From NCBI RefSeq assembly GCF_028368935.1, contig NZ_JAQNDK010000005.1, positions 992,001-1,056,000 of the forward strand: a stretch of DNA of 64,000 nt, read 5' to 3'. The stretch is from Sorangium aterium. GTDB lineage: Bacteria; Myxococcota_A; Polyangia; Polyangiales; Polyangiaceae. Shown in pieces: positions 53,662 through 62,154 of the stretch (position 1 is its first letter; each line of letters begins with the position of its first letter). Below the pieces are notes generated by a model. That model worked only from the letters and a program-made list of their open reading frames with translations. It ran no database searches and had not been told where the DNA came from. The position numbers were made by a program, and so were the translations under genes.

Positions 53662-54063
53662 ATGTCCCACAAGCTCTTCGTCAGCCTGCCCATCAAGAAC
53701 CTCGAGCGCACCACGGCGTTCTTCAAGGCCCTCGGCTTCACGTTCAACCCGAAGTTCACGGGCGAACAGGCCGCCTGCATGCTCATCGGCGAGCACGCCT
53801 ACGCGATGCTGCTCGTCGAGCCGTTCTTCAAGACGTTCACCAAGAGGGAGATCTGCGACACCGCGACGCACGTGGAGGGGGCCTTCGGGCTCACGTGCGA
53901 GAGCCGCGCCGAGGTGGACGCGATGGTGGAGAAGGCGCTCGCCGGCGGCGGCAAGGAGCCGGACCCGCCGCAGGACCACGGGTTCATGTACAGCCGGAGC
54001 TTCGAGGACCTCGACGGGCACCACTGGGAGGTGCTGTGGATGGATCCGAAGGCCGCGCAGTAA
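53662..54063 (+). CDS. VOC-family lactoylglutathione lyase-like protein
   Basis: A 133-residue VOC protein with LFVSLPIKNLERTTAFFKAL, GEHAYAMLLVEPFFKTF and the closing SRSFEDLDGHHWEVLWMDP. It starts at an ATG with AAGGAGACC shortly upstream. Lyase activity is not shown by sequence. A GST gene follows 112 bp downstream, which would fit a small detoxification unit. Confidence 0.85.
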   Translation: MSHKLFVSLPIKNLERTTAFFKALGFTFNPKFTGEQAACMLIGEHAYAMLLVEPFFKTFTKREICDTATHVEGAFGLTCESRAEVDAMVEKALAGGGKEPDPPQDHGFMYSRSFEDLDGHHWEVLWMDPKAAQ

Positions 54064-54175
54064 GCCGCACGGATCTCGGCGGAGGAGGAGGATTCGAACA
54101 CCTGGCGCGGGCGGCGTCATGCGCGACGAACGAAGCCCGCTTGCGGCCCGCGCGCGGCGGGGTTCTGCTCGCCGC

Positions 54176-54796
54176 ATGTCCGACCTCAAATTCTATTACG
54201 CCCCCATGACGAGCGCAGACCGGGTGCACTGGGCGCTCGAGGAGCTCGGCGTCCCCTACGAGAAGGTCAAGCTCGACCTCGCGGCGGGAGATCAGCGCAA
54301 GCCCGAGTACCTCGCGCTCAACCCGAACGGCAAGGTCCCGCTGCTGGTCGCGGAGGGGAAGCCGATCTTCGAGGGGCTCGCGATCCTGCTCTACCTCGGC
54401 GAGCGCTTCGGCGTGGACAAGGGCCTCTTCCCGGCGCTCAACGCCGATCGCGCCGAGGCGTTCAAGTGGATGGCCTGGGGCAGCGTCACGCTGTTCGAGG
54501 CGACGACGCGGCTCCTGCGCAACACCCTGGAGCGCTTCCCCGCCGAGGAGCGCAACCCCAAGGTAGCCGAGGGCGCGAAGCAGGACCTCACGAACGGGAT
54601 CGAGATCCTCGATCGCGCGCTCGAGGGCAAGGAGTACCTCGTGGGCAACCAGTTCTCGCTCGCCGACGTGTCGCTCGTGACGGCGGTGCCGTTCCTGGCC
54701 CGCTTCGGCGTGGACCTCTCGCCTTTCGCGAACGTGAACGCGTGGATCGCCGGCTGCACGAGCCGGCCTGCGGCCAAGCGGGTCAGGCCCGGCTGA
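54176..54796 (+). CDS. Glutathione S-transferase
   Basis: A 206-residue GST from the ATG at 54176. The thioredoxin-fold half is MSDLKFYYAPMTSADRVHWA to KPEYLALNPNGKVPLLVAEG with the cis-Pro in KVPLL, and the Glu-Gly pair usually binding gamma-glutamyl appears as FEGLAILLYLGERFG. The helical half includes KEYLVGNQFSLADVSLVTAV, the conserved N-capping box. The catalytic residue of the first strand is probably Tyr or Ser in YYAPMTS. Confidence 0.88.
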   Translation: MSDLKFYYAPMTSADRVHWALEELGVPYEKVKLDLAAGDQRKPEYLALNPNGKVPLLVAEGKPIFEGLAILLYLGERFGVDKGLFPALNADRAEAFKWMAWGSVTLFEATTRLLRNTLERFPAEERNPKVAEGAKQDLTNGIEILDRALEGKEYLVGNQFSLADVSLVTAVPFLARFGVDLSPFANVNAWIAGCTSRPAAKRVRPG

Positions 54797-54968
54797 CGTC
54801 TCGCCCTGGCCGCCCGGCCGCGCTGGCGGCTATCTCATGAGCTTCATGAGCGCCAGCCGCGGCGGCGGCCACCCCGACGCCCAGGCCGACTGGATGAGCT
54901 ACCGGCTGCTCGATACGCTGCGCGAAGCTCCGGTCCCGACGACGTGTATCCGCAGTACCGGATGCTCC

Positions 54969-55019
54969 CTGCTGCGCCAGCAGCAGGCATGTGCTGCGCG
55001 TGTGCTGCTGGCGCAGCAG
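54969..55019. terminator. Perfect 17-bp inverted repeat between GST and MFS genes
   Basis: CTGCTGCGCCAGCAGCA (54969-54985) and TGCTGCTGGCGCAGCAG (55003-55019) are exact reverse complements with a 17-bp loop. Both flanking genes run plus, so it could end the GST transcript or sit in the MFS leader. There is no T run. The rest of the 351-bp gap (54797-55147) holds no supported gene. Confidence 0.55.
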
Positions 55020-55147
55020 CCAGCGGTCGCCATGGGCCTGCGCCGGCTCGGGAGCGTGGTTTGCAAGGCGCCCGCGCGGCAGCGCCACCCGATTCGGCAC
55101 CGCGGACGAACGCGCCGGACGACTGGCCGCTCGCCTCGGTTCGCGTG

Positions 55148-56371
55148 ATGACCTCTTCGCCGCCTCTCCCCCAGCGTTATCTCCTCGGCTTCATGGTGCT
55201 CGGCCTGCTCGCGGGCTCGAGCAACGGCGTGGCCAAGGTGGTCCTGCCGCTGTATGCCGCCTCGCTCCACGCCTCCCCCTGGCAGATCGGCCTGGTCGGC
55301 GGCCTGCAGTTCACCGGCATGCTGCTGCTCTCGATGCCGGTCGGAGGGTTGATCGACCGCCACGGCAGCCGGCCGCTGTTCCGCTTCGGCGGCCTCGCGG
55401 GCGCGGCGCTGTACCTGATCGGCTTCACCCACATGGATCGGCCCTGGCAGCTCATCGCGGGCGTGGTCCTCTTCGGGCTGCTCAACCCGTTTCGCATGGT
55501 CGCGACCCAGACCGAGTTCCTTCACCTGCTTCCTCGCCTCGGCCCGCGCAAGGCAGGCTGGCAGCGCGCGTCCCACTCGCTCGGCATGTTCTTCGTGGGC
55601 CCGATGCTCGGCGCGCAGCTCCTGGGCCTGCTCGGCTACACAGGCGTGTTCGTGGTGACCGGACTCGGGCTGCTGGCGACGGTCTTCGTCGGCGATCGCG
55701 TGCTCTCCGGGGCTCCCCCCGGCCGCGGGCGCTCGGCCACGCCGCTCCTCGAGCGCCTGCGCGGACAGGTCGGGATCATCCTGTCTCGCCGCGAGCTGCG
55801 CCAGAGCATGCTCATCGAGCTGTGCGGCCAGATGGCGATGTCCTACTTCGCCGTGTTCGTTGTGTTGATCGCGATTCGCGAGTTTGACCTCTCGGTGCCA
55901 CAAGCCGCGAGCCTCGTGACCATCCAGGGCGCCGTCTTCGTGCTGACCTTGCTCCTCGCCGGAGGCGCCCTGTCGCCGCTGCGCGACGCTGCCCGCTACG
56001 CGATCGCCTTCTCGCTGCTGCTCGCGACCGAGCTCCTGCTCGCTTTCCCCCTCGGCGTCGCGTCGCTGTGGATCGGGGCGGTCCTGCTCGGGCTCGGGCT
56101 GGGCGTGCAGCACCTCACGAGCGTCAATCGCTTCGCGGCGCTCACCGCCGAGCTCGGCCGCGGCCGGGTGGGCGGCCTGTTCTCGCTCTCGGGACCGGCC
56201 GGGGGCCTGATCGGCGCGGTGGCGGGCGGCTCGCTCGGGCAGCGCTTCGGCCTGTTCAGCGGCTTTCGCGTGCTCGCGGCGCTCTATGCGGTGCTGATGG
56301 TGTGGCACGGGCGCGGCGTCCTGACCGAGAACGGCCAGCCGGTCGCGCTCGCCGAGGGCGAGCCGGAGTGA
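55148..56371 (+). CDS. Major facilitator superfamily transporter
   Basis: A 407-residue membrane protein with about 12 helices. The ATG at 55148 (MTSSPPLPQRYLLGFMVLGL) precedes the first helix; a GTG one codon upstream and longer starts exist but add Arg/Ala-rich sequence. The loop 2-3 motif appears as GGLIDRHGSRPLFRFGG, typical of MFS efflux proteins. The C-terminal half has GLGLGVQHLTSVNRFAALTA. The substrate is unknown; drug or metabolite export is the usual role. It converges with the hydrolase gene 9 bp away. Confidence 0.88.
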   Translation: MTSSPPLPQRYLLGFMVLGLLAGSSNGVAKVVLPLYAASLHASPWQIGLVGGLQFTGMLLLSMPVGGLIDRHGSRPLFRFGGLAGAALYLIGFTHMDRPWQLIAGVVLFGLLNPFRMVATQTEFLHLLPRLGPRKAGWQRASHSLGMFFVGPMLGAQLLGLLGYTGVFVVTGLGLLATVFVGDRVLSGAPPGRGRSATPLLERLRGQVGIILSRRELRQSMLIELCGQMAMSYFAVFVVLIAIREFDLSVPQAASLVTIQGAVFVLTLLLAGGALSPLRDAARYAIAFSLLLATELLLAFPLGVASLWIGAVLLGLGLGVQHLTSVNRFAALTAELGRGRVGGLFSLSGPAGGLIGAVAGGSLGQRFGLFSGFRVLAALYAVLMVWHGRGVLTENGQPVALAEGEPE

Positions 56372-56380
56372 CCGCAGCCG

Positions 56381-57178
56381 CTACGCCAGCTCACGCAAGA
56401 ACGACAGGACCACCGCTCCCAGGCGCTCGGGTTGTTCAAATGGAAGGCCGTGGCCGGCGTCCTGTACCTGTTCGATCCGTACGCGTGGGTTGAGGTTCTG
56501 CAGCTCCGTCGCCATCTCGAGCGTGACGACGGGGCTGCTGTCACCGGTGACGAGCAGGCTCGGGACGTCGATCGCGCTGACCACGTCGCGATACGCGGGG
56601 TTGGGCGGCGTGAGGACGTCGAACGCTTCCATGCGGGTCTTCAGCCTCGCCTCGGCTTGCAGCTCGATGATCTCGGGCGAGCGGTGCGGGTTTCGGGCTC
56701 GGGCCTTCGCAACGAGGTCAGACTTCTGTAAGCCGAGGGCCTGGCGGTGTTGCTCCGCGACGTCACTGGCGTGCACCTCGCGCTGGATCTCGGGGCTCAA
56801 GAACGTCGGGTCGACAAGAATGAGGCCGCGGATGATCCCCGCCCCTCGACTCGCCACCACCGCGGCGGTCATGCCGCCCATCGAGTGGCCAAGCAGAACC
56901 GGACGGGAGAGCTCCAGACCGCGGATGAGGCCCACGACGTCGCTCGCGTGATCGTCGTACCGGTATCCGTGGTGCGGCGCGCTCGAGCCGCCGTGCCCTC
57001 TGGCGTCGGGCATGACGACGTCGAATTCAGCTTCGAGCGCCCGCGCCAGGGGAGTCCAGCAGGCGCCGCTCCCCATCAATCCATGGAGCAGGACGACGGG
57101 AACCTTGGCGCCTCCGGTCCGGAGGTAGTGGATGTTGATGCCGTTCGTTTCGCAGACTCCGCTGATCCAGGTCGTCAT
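56381..57178 (-). CDS. Alpha/beta hydrolase
   Basis: A 265-residue alpha/beta-hydrolase from the ATG at 57178. The oxyanion region is VPVVLLHGLMGSGACW, the nucleophile elbow is LLGHSMGGMTAAVV (Ser), the acid is in SLLVTGDSSPVVT (Asp), and the catalytic His is in VQDAGHGLPFEQPERL. All three catalytic residues are present, so it is probably an active esterase, lipase or haloalkane/epoxide-type hydrolase. The substrate is unknown. Confidence 0.9.
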   Translation of the reverse strand: MTTWISGVCETNGINIHYLRTGGAKVPVVLLHGLMGSGACWTPLARALEAEFDVVMPDARGHGGSSAPHHGYRYDDHASDVVGLIRGLELSRPVLLGHSMGGMTAAVVASRGAGIIRGLILVDPTFLSPEIQREVHASDVAEQHRQALGLQKSDLVAKARARNPHRSPEIIELQAEARLKTRMEAFDVLTPPNPAYRDVVSAIDVPSLLVTGDSSPVVTLEMATELQNLNPRVRIEQVQDAGHGLPFEQPERLGAVVLSFLRELA

Positions 57179-57333
57179 GGGGCTGTTCCTGCCTGCCGCA
57201 GCTTCGCAAGTGGGATGAAATGGTTCAGGTCCAAGTACGCGGCCAAACGACCTGCCCATCTGCTGCCGCGCGAAGTGCGGTCGGCAGCATGGGCTTGTTC
57301 GACGGCTGATTCGAGTCAGATGGAAGGCGCCGT

Positions 57334-57765
57334 TCACGCAGCGCGCTTCGCGCCTTTACCATGAGTGCTCCGTCCCGACGTTCGCCGCGGTGGCGGCTTC
57401 CCACGCGAATGAGGCGGATGGGCGATCAGCACTTCGGCCGGGATCTGCATCGATGCGTGGAGCTTTCGGATCATCGGGAGCGTGAGCGCCCGTTTGCGGC
57501 CCAAGACCTCCGAGACGCGTGCCCTGGACCCGATCAGCGGCTCAAGCTCCTTGCGAGTCCACCCGAGTTGCTCGCAGCGCGCCTCGATCGCTGCGATCGG
57601 GTCTGGCGGCGCAACAGGGAACTGCTTGCGCTCGTACGCGTCGACTAGCGTCGCGAGCGCATCGAGCTCTTGCGCCTCGGGCGAGCCCGGCTCCGCGTCC
57701 CAGAGCTCTTCGATTCTACGAAGCGCCCGACCGTGACTCTCCTTATCCACAACAGGCTCGATCAT
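57334..57765 (-). CDS. higA: HigA-type helix-turn-helix antitoxin
   Basis: A 143-residue antitoxin from the ATG at 57765 (MIEPVVDKESHGRALRRIEE). The N-terminal helices (PGSPEAQELDALATLVDAYE) and the helix-turn-helix QLGWTRKELEPLIGSRARVS, EVLGRKRALTLPMIRKLH are standard for HigA. The toxin gene precedes it by 10 bp, the usual HigB-HigA order. HigA would bind HigB and repress the operon. The C-terminus is extended by a basic Pro/Arg/Lys tail. Confidence 0.85.
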   Translation of the reverse strand: MIEPVVDKESHGRALRRIEELWDAEPGSPEAQELDALATLVDAYERKQFPVAPPDPIAAIEARCEQLGWTRKELEPLIGSRARVSEVLGRKRALTLPMIRKLHASMQIPAEVLIAHPPHSRGKPPPRRTSGRSTHGKGAKRAA

Positions 57766-57775
57766 CGCGGTGCCC

Positions 57776-58072
57776 TCATACGCTCGTCGCGTCAATTTTG
57801 TCGTATTCGGCATGGGTGCCGATGAATCCGACGTAGACCAGATACAATGGGCCGTACTTGACTTGAACGATCAAGCGGTAATTGTTGCCCTTGATGTCGA
57901 ACACAACCCGGTTGTTCGGGAGGAAGTCGACGCTTCCGAAGACGGCTTTGATGTCAGCGGGCTCCGTTCAGGTGGCATTCTGGACGATGGAGAACCAGAG
58001 CCGCAGCGGAATCTCGGCATCGGCGTGCCGAGTCCAGAACTCAACGAGAGTGCTGCGGCTGAAGATCCTCAC
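57776..58072 (-). pseudogene. higB: HigB-type toxin with an in-frame TGA at codon 35
   Basis: From the GTG at 58072 the frame reads VRIFSRSTLVEFWTRHADAE, IPLRLWFSIVQNAT, then TGA (57970-57968), then TEPADIKAVFGSVDFLPNNR, VVFDIKGNNYRLIVQVKYG and FIGTHAEYDKIDATSV to a stop at 57776. Relatives normally have a Trp at the stop position (TW-x-x-P-A-D), so TGG has become TGA. All other HigB features (NRVVFDIKGN, GTHAEYDKID) are intact. HigB is an mRNA interferase that cuts translated mRNA. The nonsense change would inactivate it, leaving HigA as an orphan regulator, unless read through or mis-sequenced. Confidence 0.85.
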
Positions 58073-58151
58073 GGAGTGAAAGGCATATCATGCTCCCGCG
58101 GTGGGAGCAAGCCCTTCGAGTGCAGCCTCCGGTGGCAGCTGAACCAGGCCA

Positions 58152-58547
58152 TCACGAACGCGCATCGACGGGAGAGGACGCGCCGCGCTTCGCTACCCAT
58201 CGCAGCAGCGTGTCGAGCGCCGGGCAGAGCGCTTGTCCCCACTCGGTGAGCCCGTACTCGACCCGGGGCGGCACCTCGGGGTGCGTGACGCGCCAGACCA
58301 TCCCGTCCCGCTCCATCTCCCGGAGCTGCTGGATCAGCATCTTCTGCGAGACGCCAGGGATGGCGCGTTCGAGCTCCGAGAAGCGCTGCACCTTCCCTCC
58401 GAAGAGGCGGAACAGGATCACCAGCTTCCAGCGCCCCTTGACGAGCTGGAGGGCCTGCTCGACACGCTCGGCGGCGATCTCGGGGGTGGCCGGCTCGTCA
58501 TACTCACCTTCGGGTGCGTCCCCCACCTTTTTGTGCGTTCTTGCCAC
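58152..58547 (-). CDS. HxlR-family transcriptional regulator
   Basis: A 131-residue winged-helix regulator. The diagnostic HxlR sequence is present: LVKGRWKLVILFRLFGGKVQ, RFSELERAIPGVSQKMLIQQ, LREMERDGMVWRVTHPEVPP and RVEYGLTEWGQAL. The N-terminal Cys used for redox sensing by some members is absent. It is divergent from an SDR gene whose start lies 83 bp away, so it probably controls that gene. Confidence 0.9.
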   Translation of the reverse strand: MARTHKKVGDAPEGEYDEPATPEIAAERVEQALQLVKGRWKLVILFRLFGGKVQRFSELERAIPGVSQKMLIQQLREMERDGMVWRVTHPEVPPRVEYGLTEWGQALCPALDTLLRWVAKRGASSPVDARS

Positions 58548-58630
58548 CCGATGAGCCTAGCCCAACTTTGCGTGTGAGGGGTCCACGTGCTGGGCCTCGG
58601 GTCATCGTCCCCCAGGAGGAACCGTCGTCC

Positions 58631-59440
58631 ATGCAAGTGAACACGCCCCGAAAATTCTCGATCGATCCGGAGGAGTTCGCCGGCAAGCGCGTGCTCGTCA
58701 CAGGCGGCACCAAGGGGGCGGGCGAGGCCATCGTCCGCCGCCTCGGCGCAGGGGGCGCCGTGACTGTGACCACGGCGCGCTCTGCGCTGCCGGCAGGCCA
58801 GTCGCCGAACGTCTTCGTACAGGCCGACCTTGCGACGGTAGCGGGTGTGGACGCCGTCGTCCGCACGGTCCTGGGCGAGCTTGGCGGGATCGACATCCTG
58901 GTCCACACCGTCGGCGGCTCCTCTGCACCGGGCGGCGGCTTCGCGTCGCTCACCGAGGACATCTGGCGCGACGAGCTCTCTCTCAACCTCATGGCCGCCG
59001 TGCGTCTCGATCGCGCGCTCCTCCCGAACATGATCGCGCGAGGCGCGGGGGTCGTCCTCCACGTTTCGTCCATCCAGCGCCGGCTCCCGCTCCACGACGC
59101 GACGATCGCGTACGCGTCCGCGAAAGCCGCGTTGTCCACGTACAGCAAGGCGCTCTCCAAGGAGCTGGGACCGAAGGGCGTCCGCGTGAACTCGATCGCC
59201 CCGGGATGGATCCGCACGACGGCAGCCGACGCCCTGGTGAAGCGCCTTGCCGATAACGCCGGTACGGACGAAGACACGGTCCGTCAGGGCATCATGAACG
59301 CGCTCGGTGGTATCCCCATCGGGCGTCCCGCATGGCCCGAAGAGGTCGCGGAGCTCGTTGCGTTCCTCGCCTCCGACAGGGCGGCATCCATCCATGGGAG
59401 CGAGTACCTGATCGACGGGGGCACTGTGCCCACCGTTTGA
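58631..59440 (+). CDS. Short-chain dehydrogenase/reductase
   Basis: A 269-residue SDR from the ATG at 58631, preceded by an AGGAGG-like site. The cofactor loop is LVTGGTKGAGEAIVRRL (TGxxxGxG), the catalytic Ser is in VLHVSSIQRR and the YxxxK pair in IAYASAKAAL. The C-terminal PG-x-I-x-T appears as IAPGWIRTT, and the end ASIHGSEYLIDGGTVP is typical of classical SDRs. It should oxidise or reduce an alcohol/ketone with NAD(P). HxlR-SDR divergent pairs are often induced by electrophiles or quinones. Confidence 0.9.
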   Translation: MQVNTPRKFSIDPEEFAGKRVLVTGGTKGAGEAIVRRLGAGGAVTVTTARSALPAGQSPNVFVQADLATVAGVDAVVRTVLGELGGIDILVHTVGGSSAPGGGFASLTEDIWRDELSLNLMAAVRLDRALLPNMIARGAGVVLHVSSIQRRLPLHDATIAYASAKAALSTYSKALSKELGPKGVRVNSIAPGWIRTTAADALVKRLADNAGTDEDTVRQGIMNALGGIPIGRPAWPEEVAELVAFLASDRAASIHGSEYLIDGGTVPTV

Positions 59441-59566
59441 CGGCAAATACCGTACCCACCTTGGCGCAACGCCCGCCCGCCGAACGCCTCGGCTTCTGCC
59501 GCGTGTCGGTGTGCGCAGCGCACCCGCGCGCCGGCCCCGCAAGCCCTCGTTGAGCGGCGCTCCGTG

Positions 59567-60325
59567 TCAGTCGTCCGGCACGGGGATCCTTTCGGAGTCC
59601 CACTCGAAGAAGCCCCGTGCACGGATGGTGCGGTCAGCCAGCGCTCGCGCTGCGAGCTGGCGCTCCTCGATCGTGGAGACCCCGAAGAAGCGGCGCGCCG
59701 CCTCGGCGATTTCACGGTCGCTGCGTTCGACCTCGAGCAGCAGGCTCTTGTCCCCTGGCACAGTCCCGCGCTCGGCGCGGAGGTAGTACCGGAGCATCGC
59801 CATGACCGCCTCACCGAGCAGCGCGCTGGCCATGGCGGGATCGCGCTCCACGACGTCCTCGCCGTCCTCCAGGAGTGTCGCCGCTGAATAACGAGCGAAC
59901 GCGTCCTCATCCGGAGCGAGCACGGCGCGCTTCTTCAGCCACTCGGCGGCCTCCTCCCGCAGGCCCTCGATCGCCTGGCCGCCGAACACAGGGAAGCCGG
60001 TGGCCATCATGTGCGCCGCGGAGGGGCGACCGCGCTCATGCTCGCTGGCGAAGTACGCTCGAATTGCGCGCGCCGGGTTGACGAAGATCTCGACCGGAAC
60101 GTCGCCGAACCACCGCTGTAGACGCTGCTTGTACGGACGCTCCTGGACAACGAAGATGTCGAGATCGCTGGTTCGATCACCCGCGCCGCGGACGACCGAC
60201 CCCGCGGCGACGATCGCCCGCGGCTCGAAGGTCTCGAATACAAACGCGACGACCGCACGGAGCGCTGTCGCATACCTCGGCGGGAGGTCGGGCCAGCTGC
60301 ACGTGGCGAGTTCGTCGGGGCTCAT
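59567..60325 (-). CDS. Nucleotidyltransferase-domain protein
   Basis: A 252-residue protein from the ATG at 60325. The polymerase-beta-like nucleotidyltransferase motif is intact: IVAAGSVVRGAGDRTSDLDI has the GS loop and the D-x-D metal ligands, and VEIFVNPARAI supplies the third acidic residue region. A helical C-terminal half follows (about 150-250). The length and layout resemble antibiotic or protein nucleotidyltransferases; the target is unknown. An unrecognised gene lies 19 bp upstream on the same strand and may be its partner. Confidence 0.8.
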   Translation of the reverse strand: MSPDELATCSWPDLPPRYATALRAVVAFVFETFEPRAIVAAGSVVRGAGDRTSDLDIFVVQERPYKQRLQRWFGDVPVEIFVNPARAIRAYFASEHERGRPSAAHMMATGFPVFGGQAIEGLREEAAEWLKKRAVLAPDEDAFARYSAATLLEDGEDVVERDPAMASALLGEAVMAMLRYYLRAERGTVPGDKSLLLEVERSDREIAEAARRFFGVSTIEERQLAARALADRTIRARGFFEWDSERIPVPDD

Positions 60326-60344
60326 CTTGTTCTCCGAGGTCGTC

Positions 60345-60695
60345 TCATCTGCTCGCCCAAGGCAACCACCTCGCCATCTCCTCACCTTTCGAACTGAGCA
60401 GATGTTCTTCCAGAAGCCTGGGCGCCACCAGCGTGTTCCAAGAAGCACCCGGCGGCGGGGGAAACTGCGCCGCCTGTTTTGCCGTCAATCCCTCGGCTCG
60501 CAGCCTGGCCAGCTGCTCGCGGCGCGAGCGCTCTCCTCCGCTGATGGCTTCACGAATGATTCGACGCACGGCCGCCCCGGAGGCTCCAGGTGACAGGTAA
60601 CCGCGAACGCGGAGCCTGAAGTAGATCCACCAGGCCGAGGGGAACGTGCCGACCCACGCGTCGAGATGCCTGGACATTTCGAGAGGTATGGCCAT
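60345..60695 (-). CDS. Hypothetical protein upstream of the nucleotidyltransferase
   Basis: Not recognised. A 116-residue soluble protein (MAIPLEMSRHLDAWVGTFPS) with a basic helical middle (RRIIREAISGGERSRREQLA) and a Trp-rich end. It ends 19 bp before the nucleotidyltransferase start on the same strand, so the pair is probably an operon. A toxin-antitoxin relation is possible, but no known toxin motif is visible. Confidence 0.5.
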   Translation of the reverse strand: MAIPLEMSRHLDAWVGTFPSAWWIYFRLRVRGYLSPGASGAAVRRIIREAISGGERSRREQLARLRAEGLTAKQAAQFPPPPGASWNTLVAPRLLEEHLLSSKGEEMARWLPWASR

Positions 60696-60732
60696 CGGGA
60701 ACTCACTACGGGTACCGAACGGAGCCTACGAG

Positions 60733-61479
60733 TCAGCACCAATGGCACGTTTGGCGAAGATCGCAGCCGAGGCATCGCTCGGCGAGAGCCGTGAAGTCGG
60801 GCACAGCAAATGGAAGACCTCCCTCGCGTGAGAACAGGCCTTCGAAGAGCCGGGCAGGCGGAAAAACGTAGTTGCCAAAGGTGATGCTCACCCATGATCG
60901 AGCGGCAGCGATTCCGGCGATCTCCATGTGCCCGGCCTTGTATGGATAGTTGGCGATGGCAACCGGCGGAACGTCCACGAGATCCATGCGCGCTCCGAAT
61001 CCGGGCGCCGCGTCCTCGGAGTCGCGGTCGGCGGACATCGACACGGGCACCTGGGTGCGATGGCATGTGATCGCGACGTAGTAGACGTCGTCGAACTGCG
61101 CTTGCGTCATGTCGAACCGCGCCCCGCCCTGAAGCGCTTCGAGCGCAAGCAGAGGCGGTCGATCCGGTCGGAACTCGCTCCAGATCGTAGCTTGAACGTT
61201 GTCATCATTCTCCAGGGAATGGCAGAGCTCCTCCGCGGAGTCGGGACGCAGCCACGATCCCGGATTGCGCCCGCGGTACTTGCCGGCCTTGGGCATCCCG
61301 CGCGACACAGTGAACACGAAGGACCCAACGGGCTCGGGGTCCGTCCGCACAAACCGCTCGGGGTTCTTCCCGACGAACCCAGCACTCATTGCGGCCTCGA
61401 GAAACGCCGTCATCGCCTCCGCCTTGAAGACCAAGCTCGGATCGAGCGGGACGAGAAGATGAGAATAATACATGCTCAT
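60733..61479 (-). CDS. Hypothetical protein with C-terminal cysteine cluster
   Basis: Not recognised. A 248-residue soluble protein starting MSMYYSHLLVPLDPSLVFKA (an ATG two codons on is equally likely). It ends with a compact four-Cys pattern, CLGCDLRQTCHWC, which could bind zinc or an iron-sulfur cluster. The rest is mixed alpha/beta. A copy of the repeated promoter-like module lies about 100 bp upstream, suggesting shared control with the gene at 51228-51932. Confidence 0.65.
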   Translation of the reverse strand: MSMYYSHLLVPLDPSLVFKAEAMTAFLEAAMSAGFVGKNPERFVRTDPEPVGSFVFTVSRGMPKAGKYRGRNPGSWLRPDSAEELCHSLENDDNVQATIWSEFRPDRPPLLALEALQGGARFDMTQAQFDDVYYVAITCHRTQVPVSMSADRDSEDAAPGFGARMDLVDVPPVAIANYPYKAGHMEIAGIAAARSWVSITFGNYVFPPARLFEGLFSREGGLPFAVPDFTALAERCLGCDLRQTCHWC

Positions 61480-61540
61480 GGATTGCCTCGCGGTCCTGGG
61501 AGCCCTCCGCGAACGAGTCGCCACGTATCCGTGGAGGGGG

Positions 61541-61649
61541 CCCACCCCCTCGTGCCGCCCCACGCATCGTGGGAAATTAGCGTATCCGGCGGCTGCCCCG
61601 CCTTGTCAAGGAGACCTGCGCCGGACCGCGCGGGCTCTACACCGGACGA
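61541..61649 (-). promoter_or_regulatory. Repeated promoter-like module, copy 2
   Basis: It matches 52050-52159 at about 92 of 110 positions by eye. On the minus strand: TTGACA (61609-61604), 17 bp, GATACG (61586-61581), then the perfect inverted repeat CCCACG-CAT-CGTGGG (61559-61573) near the expected start point. It points at the Cys-cluster protein gene. Nothing else is supported in the rest of the 675-bp gap 61480-62154. Confidence 0.6.
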
Positions 61650-62154
61650 AGGCGCGGCTCGCGCCGACGGCGGCGAGCGGCGCGCCCGCGTTCGCGCAGG
61701 TTCGCCCCGCGCCGGAGGGTGGCCACCGGGCCTGGGCGATCCATCTGCTCGACATCGCGGGGGACCGCATCCCCAGCATGACGTCCTTCCTGGCACCGAG
61801 GCGCTCTTCCCGCGGTTCGGCCTGCTGCTCGATCTTCCTGCATGGCCGCGGCGCTCTCCCGGCGTCACCGCAAGCGCCGTTCCGGCAGGGCCGCGGCGCC
61901 CTTCCGGCGCGTCCGCCGGGCCGGGCGCCCGGTCAGAGGCGGCGCGGCGATTTTTTCCGGCGAACGATGATTCCTGGCGGGGCCGGGGGTCTACGGGGTG
62001 AATCCCGACCGCCGCGCGCGCGCGCTGCTCGCGAGCCCGGCGTCGCTCGACCGATGAGCTTCACATTTGCTTCCCGCCTCCCCGCCTTCATGGTCAGATC
62101 GGGCCGCGGCCAGCCCGCCTCTCGAACCATGGATCGCGAGCAAGGAGACCACCG

